This document shows, one piece after another, positions 43,015 to 50,631 of a stretch of DNA of 64,000 nucleotides. The stretch lies in contig NZ_JAUXSP010000009.1 of assembly GCF_030679875.1 (NCBI RefSeq), positions 62,001 through 126,000 of the forward strand, given 5' to 3'. This stretch comes from Phenylobacterium sp. (GTDB lineage Bacteria; Pseudomonadota; Alphaproteobacteria; Caulobacterales; Caulobacteraceae). Under the pieces are notes generated by a model, which saw only the letters and a list, made by a program, of their open reading frames with translations, made no database searches and had not been told where the DNA came from. Both the position numbers and the translations under genes were made by a program. Position 1 is the stretch's first letter, and every line of letters starts with the position of its first letter.

Positions 43015-44448
43015 ATGGTCCAGATCGCTTCTCCCGCCGTGGAATTTCCGCCGGCCAGCGCCGAAGACTGGCGCGCCCTTGTGCTCAAGACCCTGGGGGA
43101 CAAGCCGCCAGAGAGCCTGACCAGCGCCACGGCCGAGGGCCTGACCATTGCGCCCCTCTATGGGCCGATGGACGTGGCGCCGATCCCCACCCGGCCGTTC
43201 GACCCAACCCGGGCCTGGGATCTGCGCGCCATGACCCGGCATCCTCATCCGGCGCGGGCCAACGCCGACATCCTGGCCGATCTCGACGGCGCCGGCGCCT
43301 CGGTGCTCCTGGCCCTCGATCCCCAGGGTCAGGCCGGCTGCGCTGTCGGTTCAGCCGATGATCTCGCCCGGGCCCTGGATGGAGTGATCTTCGAACTGGC
43401 GCCTGTGGCCCTGGACGCGGGTTTCCTCGGGACCATCGCCGCCGACTGGCTGAGCGCGGTGGCCAAGGCCTCGCCGACCGCCCTGCTCCAATTCCATCTC
43501 GATCCGCTCAGCGCCTTCGCCGCCACCGGCGAGAGCCCGGGCCCCATTGAGGCGCACATCTTCGCCGCGGCCGGCGCTGGCGCCCGTCACGCCCAGACCC
43601 ACCCCCAGGCCCAGATCTTTCTGGCCTCAGGCGCCGTGGTCCATGAGGCCGGCGGCGGCGAGGCCTGCGAAGTCGCCTTCGCGGCGGCCAGCGCCCTGGC
43701 CTACGCCAAGGCCATGGTCCGGGCCGGCATGGCGATCGACCAGGCCTTCGCCCGTATCACCCTGGGCCTTACCGCCGAGGCCGACTATTTCCTGACCATC
43801 GCCAAGCTGCGCGCCGCCCGACTGGTCTGGGCGAGGCTGGTCGGCGCCTGCGGCCTCGACACGCCCGCGCGGATCGAAGTCCGGTCTTCCCGACGCATGC
43901 TCACCCGCCGCGATCCCTGGACCAACATGCTCCGCCTGACCTCGGCTTGCTTCGGCGCAGCGGTCGGCGGGGCCGACGCAGTGGTGCTGGGCGCCTTCAC
44001 CGACGCCCTGGGCCTGCCCTCGGCGCTCGCCCGTCGCCAGAGCCGCAACACCCAGCTCGTCCTGATGGAGGAGGCCCACATCGGCCGCGTCTCCGATCCG
44101 GCGTCGGGCTCAGGCTATGTGGAGGCCATGACCGACCAGATCGCCCGCGCCGCCTGGTCGGCCTTCCAGGTCACCGAGGGGATGGGCGGCGTCGTATCGG
44201 CCCTCACCGCTGGCCATGTCGCCGCCGAGGTGGAGACCACCTGCGCGGCCCGCGCCGACCTCGGTCAGCCAGCCATCGTCGGCGTCACCGCCTTCCCGCC
44301 GGCCAAGGACGGTCCGGTCGAGATCGACACGCCAGATCCCAGGGCGGTCGAGGCGCCCTCGCCGCGCCTGCCGGGGCCCGATGGCCGCTGCCCGCCGCTT
44401 GCGCCTCTTCGCATCGCCCAACCCTTCGAGACCGAGGCCGCCCGATGA
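43015..44448 (+). CDS. mutA: Methylmalonyl-CoA mutase small (beta) subunit, short form
   Basis: A 478-residue partner of the catalytic subunit. It has the mutase barrel only: [25 protein letters not shown] near the N terminus and [72 protein letters not shown] further on. It stops soon after the barrel, without the degenerate cobalamin-like C-terminal domain of longer (about 620 aa) beta subunits. The ATG at 43015 matches the start of the fold. Stop overlaps mutB (ATGA), so the two are made together. Confidence 0.92.
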   Translation: MVQIASPAVEFPPASAEDWRALVLKTLGDKPPESLTSATAEGLTIAPLYGPMDVAPIPTRPFDPTRAWDLRAMTRHPHPARANADILADLDGAGASVLLALDPQGQAGCAVGSADDLARALDGVIFELAPVALDAGFLGTIAADWLSAVAKASPTALLQFHLDPLSAFAATGESPGPIEAHIFAAAGAGARHAQTHPQAQIFLASGAVVHEAGGGEACEVAFAAASALAYAKAMVRAGMAIDQAFARITLGLTAEADYFLTIAKLRAARLVWARLVGACGLDTPARIEVRSSRRMLTRRDPWTNMLRLTSACFGAAVGGADAVVLGAFTDALGLPSALARRQSRNTQLVLMEEAHIGRVSDPASGSGYVEAMTDQIARAAWSAFQVTEGMGGVVSALTAGHVAAEVETTCAARADLGQPAIVGVTAFPPAKDGPVEIDTPDPRAVEAPSPRLPGPDGRCPPLAPLRIAQPFETEAAR

Positions 44449-46607
44449 GCGCCTTTCCCGACTATACCGAGGTCCCCTTCGACGCCGAGCGCCCCGCCGC
44501 GCCCGCCCTGGAGGCCCCGCCCTGGGCCACGCCGGAAGGTATCGCGGTCGCCGCCGCCTATGGGCCTGAGGATATCGAGGGGCTGAGCGGCCTGGACTCC
44601 TATCCCGGCCTCGCGCCATTCCTGCGCGGCCCCTATCCAACCATGTACGCCACCAATCCGTGGACCATCCGCCAGTATGCGGGCTTCTCCACGGCCGAGG
44701 ACTCCAACGCCTTCTACCGCCGCAACCTGGCGGCCGGCCAAAAGGGACTGTCGGTGGCCTTCGACCTCGCCACCCATCGGGGCTACGATTCCGACCATCC
44801 CAGGGTGGCCGGCGATGTCGGCATGGCCGGCGTGGCCATCGACTCCATCCTCGACATGCGCACCCTGTTCGACGGCATCCCGCTGGACCAGATGAGCGTG
44901 TCGATGACCATGAACGGCGCGGTTCTGCCGATCCTGGCGCTCTACATCGTCGCGGCCGAGGAACAGGGCGTGCCGCCCGCCAAGCTCTCAGGAACCATCC
45001 AGAACGACATCCTCAAGGAGTTCCTGGTCCGCAACACCTACATCTATCCGCCAGCCCCTTCGATGCGGATAATTTCCGACATCTTTTCATATACTTCCAC
45101 TGAGATGCCGAGGTTCAACTCGATCTCGATCTCGGGCTATCACATCCAGGAAGCCGGGGCGACGCTGGACCTGGAACTGGCCTATACCCTGGCCGACGGG
45201 ATCGAATATGTCCGCGCCGGGGTGGCCGCCGGCATGAGCGTCGACAAGTTCGCCCCGCGTCTCTCCTTCTTCTGGAACGCCGGCATGAACGCCTTCATGG
45301 AGATCGCCAAGCAGCGGGCCGGCCGCCTGCTCTGGGCCGAGCTCATGCAGGCCGAGTTCGCGCCCAAGGACGCCCGCTCGCTCTCCCTGCGGGCCCACAC
45401 CCAGACCAGCGGCTGGAGCCTGGCGGCCCAGGACGTCTACAACAATGTCGCCCGCACCTGCGTCGAGGCCATGGCGGCCACCGGCGGCCAGACCCAGAGC
45501 CTGCACACCAACTCGCTGGACGAGGCGCTCGCCCTGCCGACGGACTTCTCCGCCCGCATCGCGCGCAACACCCAGCTCTTCCTGCAGCTCGAGAGCGGCC
45601 AGACCCGGGTCATCGATCCCTGGGGCGGGTCCTACTATGTGGAGCGCCTGACCGCCGACCTCGCCGCCCGTGCCCGCACCCACATCGCCGAGGTCGAGGC
45701 GCTCGGCGGCATGGCCAAGGCCATCGAGGACGGCCTGCCCAAGCGCCGCATCGAGGAGGCCAGCGCCCGCACCCAGGCCCGCATCGATTCCGGCCGCCAG
45801 AGCGTGGTGGGCGTCAACCGCTACCGCTCCGCCGATCTCGACGAGATCCCGGTGCTCAAGGTCGACAACTCCGCGGTTCGCCAGAGCCAACTTGAGAAGC
45901 TGGCCCGCCTGAAGGCCGAGCGTGATCCCGCCGCCGTGCAGGCCGCCCTCGACGCCCTGACCGCCGGCGCGGCTGGAAACGGCAATCTGCTGGCCCTGTC
46001 GGTGGAGGCCGCCCGCGCCAAGGCCACGGTGGGCGAGATCAGCTACGCCCTGGAAAAGGTCTTCGACCGCCACAAGGCCAAGGCCGACGCGGTCAAGGGC
46101 GTCTATCTGCGCGAGGCGGGCGAGACGCCTGCGGCCCTGAAGGCCAAGGCCATGGTCGGCGCGTTTGCCTCAGCCGATGGCCGCAAGCCCAGGGTCCTGA
46201 TCGCCAAGATGGGTCAGGACGGCCACGACCGCGGCCAGAAGGTGATCGCCTCAGGCTTCGCCGACCTCGGCTTCGAGGTGGAGATCGGCGACCTCTTCCA
46301 GACCCCGGCCGAGGCCGCGGCCCTCGCCGTCGAGCGCCAGGTCCATGTGGTGGGCGCCAGCTCCCTGGCCGCCGGCCACCTGACCCTGGTGCCGGAGCTG
46401 AAAACCGAACTCGCCCGCCTGGGCCGCCCCGACATCCTGGTGGTGGTGGGCGGCGTGATCCCACCGGAGGACTTCGCCGCCCTGACAGACATGGGGGTCG
46501 CCGCCATCTTCCCGCCGGGCACGGTGGTGCCGGAATGCGCTATCGAGGTGCTCGACCGCCTGAACGCCGAACTCGGCTACGCCCAGCTGGACGCGCCTCG
46601 GGCTTAG
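44445..46607 (+). CDS. mutB: Methylmalonyl-CoA mutase large (alpha) subunit
   Basis: A 720-residue adenosylcobalamin enzyme converting (R)-methylmalonyl-CoA to succinyl-CoA in propionate and branched-chain metabolism. The CoA and substrate barrel has [36 protein letters not shown] and [24 protein letters not shown]. The C-terminal B12 domain contains the D-x-H-x-x-G motif in [26 protein letters not shown]. It is full length. It ends 4 bp into the convergent membrane-protein gene. Confidence 0.97.
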   Translation: MSAFPDYTEVPFDAERPAAPALEAPPWATPEGIAVAAAYGPEDIEGLSGLDSYPGLAPFLRGPYPTMYATNPWTIRQYAGFSTAEDSNAFYRRNLAAGQKGLSVAFDLATHRGYDSDHPRVAGDVGMAGVAIDSILDMRTLFDGIPLDQMSVSMTMNGAVLPILALYIVAAEEQGVPPAKLSGTIQNDILKEFLVRNTYIYPPAPSMRIISDIFSYTSTEMPRFNSISISGYHIQEAGATLDLELAYTLADGIEYVRAGVAAGMSVDKFAPRLSFFWNAGMNAFMEIAKQRAGRLLWAELMQAEFAPKDARSLSLRAHTQTSGWSLAAQDVYNNVARTCVEAMAATGGQTQSLHTNSLDEALALPTDFSARIARNTQLFLQLESGQTRVIDPWGGSYYVERLTADLAARARTHIAEVEALGGMAKAIEDGLPKRRIEEASARTQARIDSGRQSVVGVNRYRSADLDEIPVLKVDNSAVRQSQLEKLARLKAERDPAAVQAALDALTAGAAGNGNLLALSVEAARAKATVGEISYALEKVFDRHKAKADAVKGVYLREAGETPAALKAKAMVGAFASADGRKPRVLIAKMGQDGHDRGQKVIASGFADLGFEVEIGDLFQTPAEAAALAVERQVHVVGASSLAAGHLTLVPELKTELARLGRPDILVVVGGVIPPEDFAALTDMGVAAIFPPGTVVPECAIEVLDRLNAELGYAQLDAPRA

Positions 46608-47026
46608 CCGGCGATCCGGCCTACAAGATCGAGCCCGTAGGCAGCGTCATAGGCGATCCAGGCCTGGGTCACGATGATGGCCCAGACGACGCTGAACAGC
46701 GAGCCCACCAGGAAGTACTCGGCGTTCAGCTTCTCATCGAGATCCTTGAACCGCGCCACCGTCTTCAGGGCCACCACGGCGGCCAAGATCTCCCAGGCGC
46801 CGATGATCAGACCACTGGCGATCATCAGCCGCTCCAGATGACCGATCAGCCGCCCCACCCGCGGGGTGTTGGCGGACGCCTCTGCGCCCTCGGCCTCGGG
46901 CGTCTGGGCCATGGCCCGGCTAAGCCCGCTCCAGTCCAGCACCGCCTTGCAGGCGAGGTTGCCGACCACCGTCAGCAGGAGCAACGCGACGGCGACCGAG
47001 CCGGCGAAATGAATCCAGGCGCTCAT
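46604..47026 (-). CDS. DUF3307 C-terminal-like membrane protein paired with SatD
   Basis: A 140-residue protein with three transmembrane helices: residues about 4-28, 64-90 and 105-130. The core [37 protein letters not shown], then [24 protein letters not shown], closely resembles the C-terminal membrane part of DUF3307 proteins (GRLIGxLERxL...AAKSxxRF...AEYxLIGTLxSxxWA). DUF3307 proteins are often encoded next to satD. The N-terminal DUF3307 part is reduced here to one helix. Its ATG overlaps the SatD stop by 4 bases. Function unknown; the pair may sense or signal at the membrane. Confidence 0.7.
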   Translation of the reverse strand: MSAWIHFAGSVAVALLLLTVVGNLACKAVLDWSGLSRAMAQTPEAEGAEASANTPRVGRLIGHLERLMIASGLIIGAWEILAAVVALKTVARFKDLDEKLNAEYFLVGSLFSVVWAIIVTQAWIAYDAAYGLDLVGRIAG

Positions 47027-47715
47027 GGGGTCAGTCCATAGGTCTCGTCCAGGGCGGCGGCCATGGTCTCCAGCGCCCGCCACTGTCGGCCATAGAGCTC
47101 AAATCGGCCCGCCCGCCTGATCTTGTAGAGCGTTGGGAGCGAGATGTTCAGCCGCCCCGCCAGTTCGGCTGCGGATTCCGCGGCCGAAGCCAGCACCACC
47201 TCCCGCTGCCGCGCCGTCCAGTCCTGCTCGATCTCGCTCAGGCCCGCGCCGACGGCCTCCATCAGGATCTCCACGGCGGGCTGACCCGGCAGGTGGAAGC
47301 GATAGGCGTTGGGGTCGCGCTTGTCGGCCAGGCGCTCACGGCTGGCGGCCAGCCCCGGCCCCATCATGTTCCAGGCCCGCGCGGAATTGATCGGCGTTTC
47401 GAGGCGCGCCACCCCCAGCACGAACCGGCACGCGACTCCCTCGGCTAGCAAATGCGCCTGCACATCGCGAAGCACGTCCAACCCCGCCCGCAAGCTGGCC
47501 GACAGGCCTTGGAATTCGTCCCCAAGAGTGATGGTGAGCGGCGAGGCCATGGCGCTGCTAGCCCGCCGATTGGCGGCGTCGATGGCGCTGTTGAAAACGC
47601 CATGCAGGCCAACCACCGACGCCGCATCCTCACTGGATACGAGATCGCCCATGACAACCGCGTGGGTATAGGCCTGCGGCGCGGGGCGGGGGCGCTGCGC
47701 CTCTAGGGACAACAT
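47023..47715 (-). CDS. SatD family protein with C-terminal helix-turn-helix
   Basis: A 230-residue protein. The SatD core opens with THAVVMGDLVSSED (Asp24) and continues to PLTITLGDEFQGLSASLRAG (Asp66/Glu67), the two best conserved acidic motifs of the family. The C-terminal region, ESAAELAGRLNISLPTLYKIRRAGRFELYG (about residues 182-212), looks like a helix-turn-helix, so it may bind DNA. Three CCC-N6-GGG palindromes 29 bp apart lie just upstream, a likely autoregulatory region. The spacing of the acidic motifs recalls palm-type nucleotidyl cyclases, but that is only a speculation. It is coupled to a DUF3307-like membrane gene. Confidence 0.78.
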   Translation of the reverse strand: MLSLEAQRPRPAPQAYTHAVVMGDLVSSEDAASVVGLHGVFNSAIDAANRRASSAMASPLTITLGDEFQGLSASLRAGLDVLRDVQAHLLAEGVACRFVLGVARLETPINSARAWNMMGPGLAASRERLADKRDPNAYRFHLPGQPAVEILMEAVGAGLSEIEQDWTARQREVVLASAAESAAELAGRLNISLPTLYKIRRAGRFELYGRQWRALETMAAALDETYGLTP

Positions 47716-47739
47716 GACCTGAAGCTCGACCTTCCATAG

Positions 47740-47809
47740 CCCTTTTTAGGGCGACGCTCCATCCATAGCCCACTTTTGGGATACCTCATAGATTTATCCC
47801 TTTTCAGGG
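47740..47809 (-). repeat. Three 29-bp-phased CCC-N6-GGG palindromes upstream of satD
   Basis: The sites are 47740-47751 (CCCTTTTTAGGG), 47769-47780 (CCCACTTTTGGG) and 47798-47809 (CCCTTTTCAGGG, extending to ATCCCT-N4-AGGGAT). Starts are exactly 29 bp apart. On the minus strand the first two continue GGGCTATGGA, and the TATGGA could be a -10 box. They occupy the region 25-94 bp before the satD start, and the third overlaps the sulP stop codon. Confidence 0.75.
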
Positions 47810-49102
47810 ATAGTCTATGTCGCTCGGCGAGGAACCCGTCGCCCGACGAGCCAGGGCGATCCCCACGGCCAGGGCGCAGCCGGCTGCGATGCCGGCGATC
47901 AGGTCGTGGGCCAGCGTCAGGGCGAGCGTCACCGCCATGACGGCGGCTCCGGCGCGGTTGGCCCTTAGCAGATGGGCGATCTCGGCCTTCTCCACCATGT
48001 TCCAGGCCACCACCGCCAGCAGTCCTGCCAGGGCGGCCAGCGGGATGTAGGCCGCCAGGGGCGCGGCGATCAGCATGAAGGCCAGCAGGTAGAGGGCGTG
48101 CAGCATCCCAGCTACGGGGGTGTGGGCGCCGGCCCGGACATTGGTGGCGGTGCGCGCGATCGTGCCGGTGACGGGCATCCCACCGAACAGGGCCGCGCCG
48201 GAATTGGCGACCCCCTGAGCCACCAGCTCCATGTTCGAGCGATGGCGCCGGCCGGTCATGCCATCGGCCACCACCGCCGACAGCAGGCTCTCGATGGCGC
48301 CGAGCAGGGTGAAGGCCGCCGCCGCCGGCAGAACGGCCAGCACCTTGGCCAGCGCCAGGTCCGGCAGGTGGGGCATGGGCAGGGTGCGGGGAATGCCGCC
48401 AAACTTCGTGCCGATGGTCTCTACCGGCAGGCTGAGCAGCACCGCCGCCGCCGAAGCGAGACACACAGCGATCAGCAGGGCGGGCCAGGCTGGACGCCAG
48501 CGCCGCACCGCCAGGATCAGGCCGATCACCACCGCCGCCAAGGCCACAGCCGGCGGGTTGAAGCTCGGTAGGGCCAAGACCAGCGCCGCCACCTTCGGTC
48601 CAAAGGCGGCCGGCTCGCCGCCGGCCAGGGTCAGGCCCAGCAGGTCGCGCACCTGACTGATCAGGATGATCACCGCGATCCCGGCGGTGAAGCCCACCGT
48701 CACCGGGGCCGGAATGAGCCGGATCAGATTGCCCAGGCGAAGCACCCCGCCCACCGCCAGCATCAGGCCTGAGAGGAAGGTCGCTAGGACCAGCCCCTCA
48801 ATCCCGTGCAGATGAACCGTGCTGGCCACCAGCACGATGAAGGCGCCCGCAGGCCCGCCGATCTGAAACCGGCTGCCCCCCAGCATCGAGACCAGGAAAC
48901 CGCCGACAATGGCGGTGTAGAGCCCCCGCTCCGGCCCCACGCCTGAGGCGATGGCGATGGCCATCGACAGCGGCAGGGCGACGATGGCCACGGTCAGGCC
49001 GGCGATGGCGTCTGCCCGCAGGTCGGCGAGGCCGTAGCCCTCCCGCAGCAGAGTCGCCAGCTTGGGCAGATAGCGGTTCGAGGCCTTGGCGGCGTCGGTC
49101 AT
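47804..49102 (-). CDS. SulP family anion transporter lacking a STAS domain
   Basis: A 432-residue membrane protein. The SulP core is complete: DLRADAIAGLTVAIVALPLSMAIAIASGVGPERGLYTAIVGGFLVSMLGGSRFQIGGPAGAFIVLVAS, LGAIESLLSAVVADGMTGRRHRSNMELVAQGVAN, and MPVTGTIARTATNVRAGAHTPVAGM. It ends 15 residues after the last helix, so the cytosolic STAS domain present in most SulP proteins is absent. It could carry sulfate, bicarbonate or another anion. ATG 49102 fits the family start; upstream in-frame sequence is not conserved. Confidence 0.9.
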   Translation of the reverse strand: MTDAAKASNRYLPKLATLLREGYGLADLRADAIAGLTVAIVALPLSMAIAIASGVGPERGLYTAIVGGFLVSMLGGSRFQIGGPAGAFIVLVASTVHLHGIEGLVLATFLSGLMLAVGGVLRLGNLIRLIPAPVTVGFTAGIAVIILISQVRDLLGLTLAGGEPAAFGPKVAALVLALPSFNPPAVALAAVVIGLILAVRRWRPAWPALLIAVCLASAAAVLLSLPVETIGTKFGGIPRTLPMPHLPDLALAKVLAVLPAAAAFTLLGAIESLLSAVVADGMTGRRHRSNMELVAQGVANSGAALFGGMPVTGTIARTATNVRAGAHTPVAGMLHALYLLAFMLIAAPLAAYIPLAALAGLLAVVAWNMVEKAEIAHLLRANRAGAAVMAVTLALTLAHDLIAGIAAGCALAVGIALARRATGSSPSDIDYP

Positions 49103-49192
49103 GGGGATCTGTGGTTGGAGGCGCCCGTCACCCTCGTGGGACGGACCGCCACTGTCGATGATCTGGCGCAAACGGGCCAATCAGACCTGATG

Positions 49193-49615
49193 TCAGATCT
49201 TTACGCCCCGCCGGCCAGCCTTGGCCCGGCGTTTGCGGTCCCAGCTTTCCGGCAGAACCGACGGGCCGTGTCGGGCCTCGATGTCCTTCTGAAGGGCCTT
49301 GGCCGCCATCAGGTGCCCGGGGAAGAGGGTGTCCACCGCCCAGCCCGCCACCGGCACGGTGGATGTGGCCGAGTCGAAGGCCAGATAGGCGCCCATCCGC
49401 GCCAGCGTCGGCAGCGAGGCGCCGGCCCGCAGCCCCTCGGCGATCAGCAGCGCGCCTGCGCCCACGCTATAGACAGTGCCCGCCACCGGCACCCAGGCCA
49501 GGATGCCGTCCAGGCCAAGGCCGATGGGGCCCACCCCCACCAGACGGTCGGACAACCGCTTGATCCGCTCAGCCGAACGCCAGGCGCGATGCGCACTCTC
49601 CGCCGTCACCGCCAT
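49193..49615 (-). CDS. DUF4112 family membrane protein (copy 1)
   Basis: A 140-residue protein with the DUF4112 pattern: AERIKRLSDRLVGVGPIGLGLDGILAWVPVAGTVYSVGAGALLIAEGLRAGASLPTLARMGAYLAFDSATSTVPVAGWAVDTLFPGHLMAAK. It has two short hydrophobic hairpins and a basic tail. Function unknown. It is followed on the same strand by sulP; a paralogue is encoded 27 bp upstream. Confidence 0.85.
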   Translation of the reverse strand: MAVTAESAHRAWRSAERIKRLSDRLVGVGPIGLGLDGILAWVPVAGTVYSVGAGALLIAEGLRAGASLPTLARMGAYLAFDSATSTVPVAGWAVDTLFPGHLMAAKALQKDIEARHGPSVLPESWDRKRRAKAGRRGVKI

Positions 49616-49642
49616 GGGGCGACCGTCAGTCCAAGGCTGGCT

Positions 49643-50113
49643 CTAGCCGAGGAAAACCACCCGACGGCGCTCCTTGCCGTCCTTGATGCGGGACAGGATC
49701 TCTCGGTACTCGGGCGTATTGGCGACATCCGTGCGGGAGCCTTCAAAAAAGATGGTCTCTTCCATGTGCTTGATCATCAGGTCAGCCGCCCATTTGTGAC
49801 CTGAAAACAGCATGTCCGCCAGCTTGCCGAGTCCGACGGGCACGGGCGCGATTCCAATGGCCAGATCTGCCAGCAGGACCATGCTCGCCTCCAGCAACAC
49901 CATGGGCGCGCATCGGCTCCGCACACCGTCGCTCAACAGCACGATCCCGGCCCCGAAGCTGTAGAGCCCGCCCGCCCAGGGTATCCACGTCAGGAGCCCG
50001 TCCAGGCCGACTCCCACCGGGCCGATCTTGATGATGTTGTCCGACAGGCGCTTGGTGCGCTCGATGCTGGCGCGGATATTGTGCAGTTCGATATGCGAGC
50101 GGGCGAAGAACAT
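49643..50113 (-). CDS. DUF4112 family membrane protein (copy 2)
   Basis: A 156-residue paralogue of the next gene: IERTKRLSDNIIKIGPVGVGLDGLLTWIPWAGGLYSFGAGIVLL, then LLADLAIGIAPVPVGLGKLADMLFSGHKWAADLMIKHME. It differs in its N terminus (FFARSHIELHNIR) and charged C-terminal tail (TPEYREILSRIKDGKERRR). The shared core with copy 1 shows an old tandem duplication. ATG 50113 is chosen because the fold starts there. Function unknown. Confidence 0.83.
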   Translation of the reverse strand: MFFARSHIELHNIRASIERTKRLSDNIIKIGPVGVGLDGLLTWIPWAGGLYSFGAGIVLLSDGVRSRCAPMVLLEASMVLLADLAIGIAPVPVGLGKLADMLFSGHKWAADLMIKHMEETIFFEGSRTDVANTPEYREILSRIKDGKERRRVVFLG

Positions 50114-50267
50114 GCGCGGCCTCCGGCAGGGTCGGCGCAATGTGGACCAAGCCAGCTTAACCATGAAGGCTTTAGGTCGATTTTCGCCCAAGGCTAGGGC
50201 GCTGGCGGCAAGATGCTCGCCCGGCGCGCGATTCCAGATCGCGAGCCTCCCGGTTTGATCCTATGAC

Positions 50268-50275
50268 TTAACCAT
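50268..50275 (+). promoter_or_regulatory. CtrA-type half-site at the ybjQ start
   Basis: TTAACCAT spans 50268-50275 and includes the first two bases of the ybjQ ATG; an identical TTAACCAT is at 50157-50164. In Caulobacter this octamer is a CtrA half-site. A TATGAC 6 nt before the ATG could be a -10 box, implying a leaderless message. Confidence 0.35.
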
Positions 50276-50609
50276 GGCGCGCGATCCCGACATCCTCATC
50301 GTCACCACCGATTTCCTCGAAGGCCGCCCCGTGCGCCAGCACCTGGGCATGGTCTCGGCCCAGGCGATCCTCGGCGCCAATGTGGTCCTAGACCTGATGG
50401 CCGCGATCCGGGACTTCTTTGGCGGTCGCTCCAAAGGCTATGAGCGGGTGCTGGCCCGCGCCCGGGAGGACGCCCTGGCCGCCCTGGCCAAGGAGGCCCA
50501 GGCCATGGGCGCCAACGCCGTCCTAGGCGTCGACCTCGACTACCACGCCATCGGCCCCAACGGCTCCATGCTGATGGTCGCAGTCAACGGCTCGGCGGTG
50601 GTGATTTAG
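50274..50609 (+). CDS. ybjQ: YbjQ/UPF0145 family heavy-metal-binding-domain protein
   Basis: A 111-residue protein of the YbjQ family, which forms decameric or pentameric beta-alpha rings. Signature segments are ILIVTTDFLEGRPVRQHLGMVSAQAILGANVVLDLMAAIRDFFGGRSKGYE and REDALAALAKEAQAMGANAVLGVDLDYHAIGPNGSMLMVAVNGSAVVI. The biochemical role is unknown. It is a single gene, divergent from DUF4112 and convergent with tipN. Confidence 0.92.
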   Translation: MARDPDILIVTTDFLEGRPVRQHLGMVSAQAILGANVVLDLMAAIRDFFGGRSKGYERVLARAREDALAALAKEAQAMGANAVLGVDLDYHAIGPNGSMLMVAVNGSAVVI

Positions 50610-50631
50610 CAAGGCGCAGCCGCCGCCCGCC

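Noticed and set aside
47740..47809. Regular 29-bp spacing read as a mini CRISPR array
   Set aside because: Only the 12-bp palindromic cores are shared; the units are not near-identical repeats, there are no true spacers and no cas genes.
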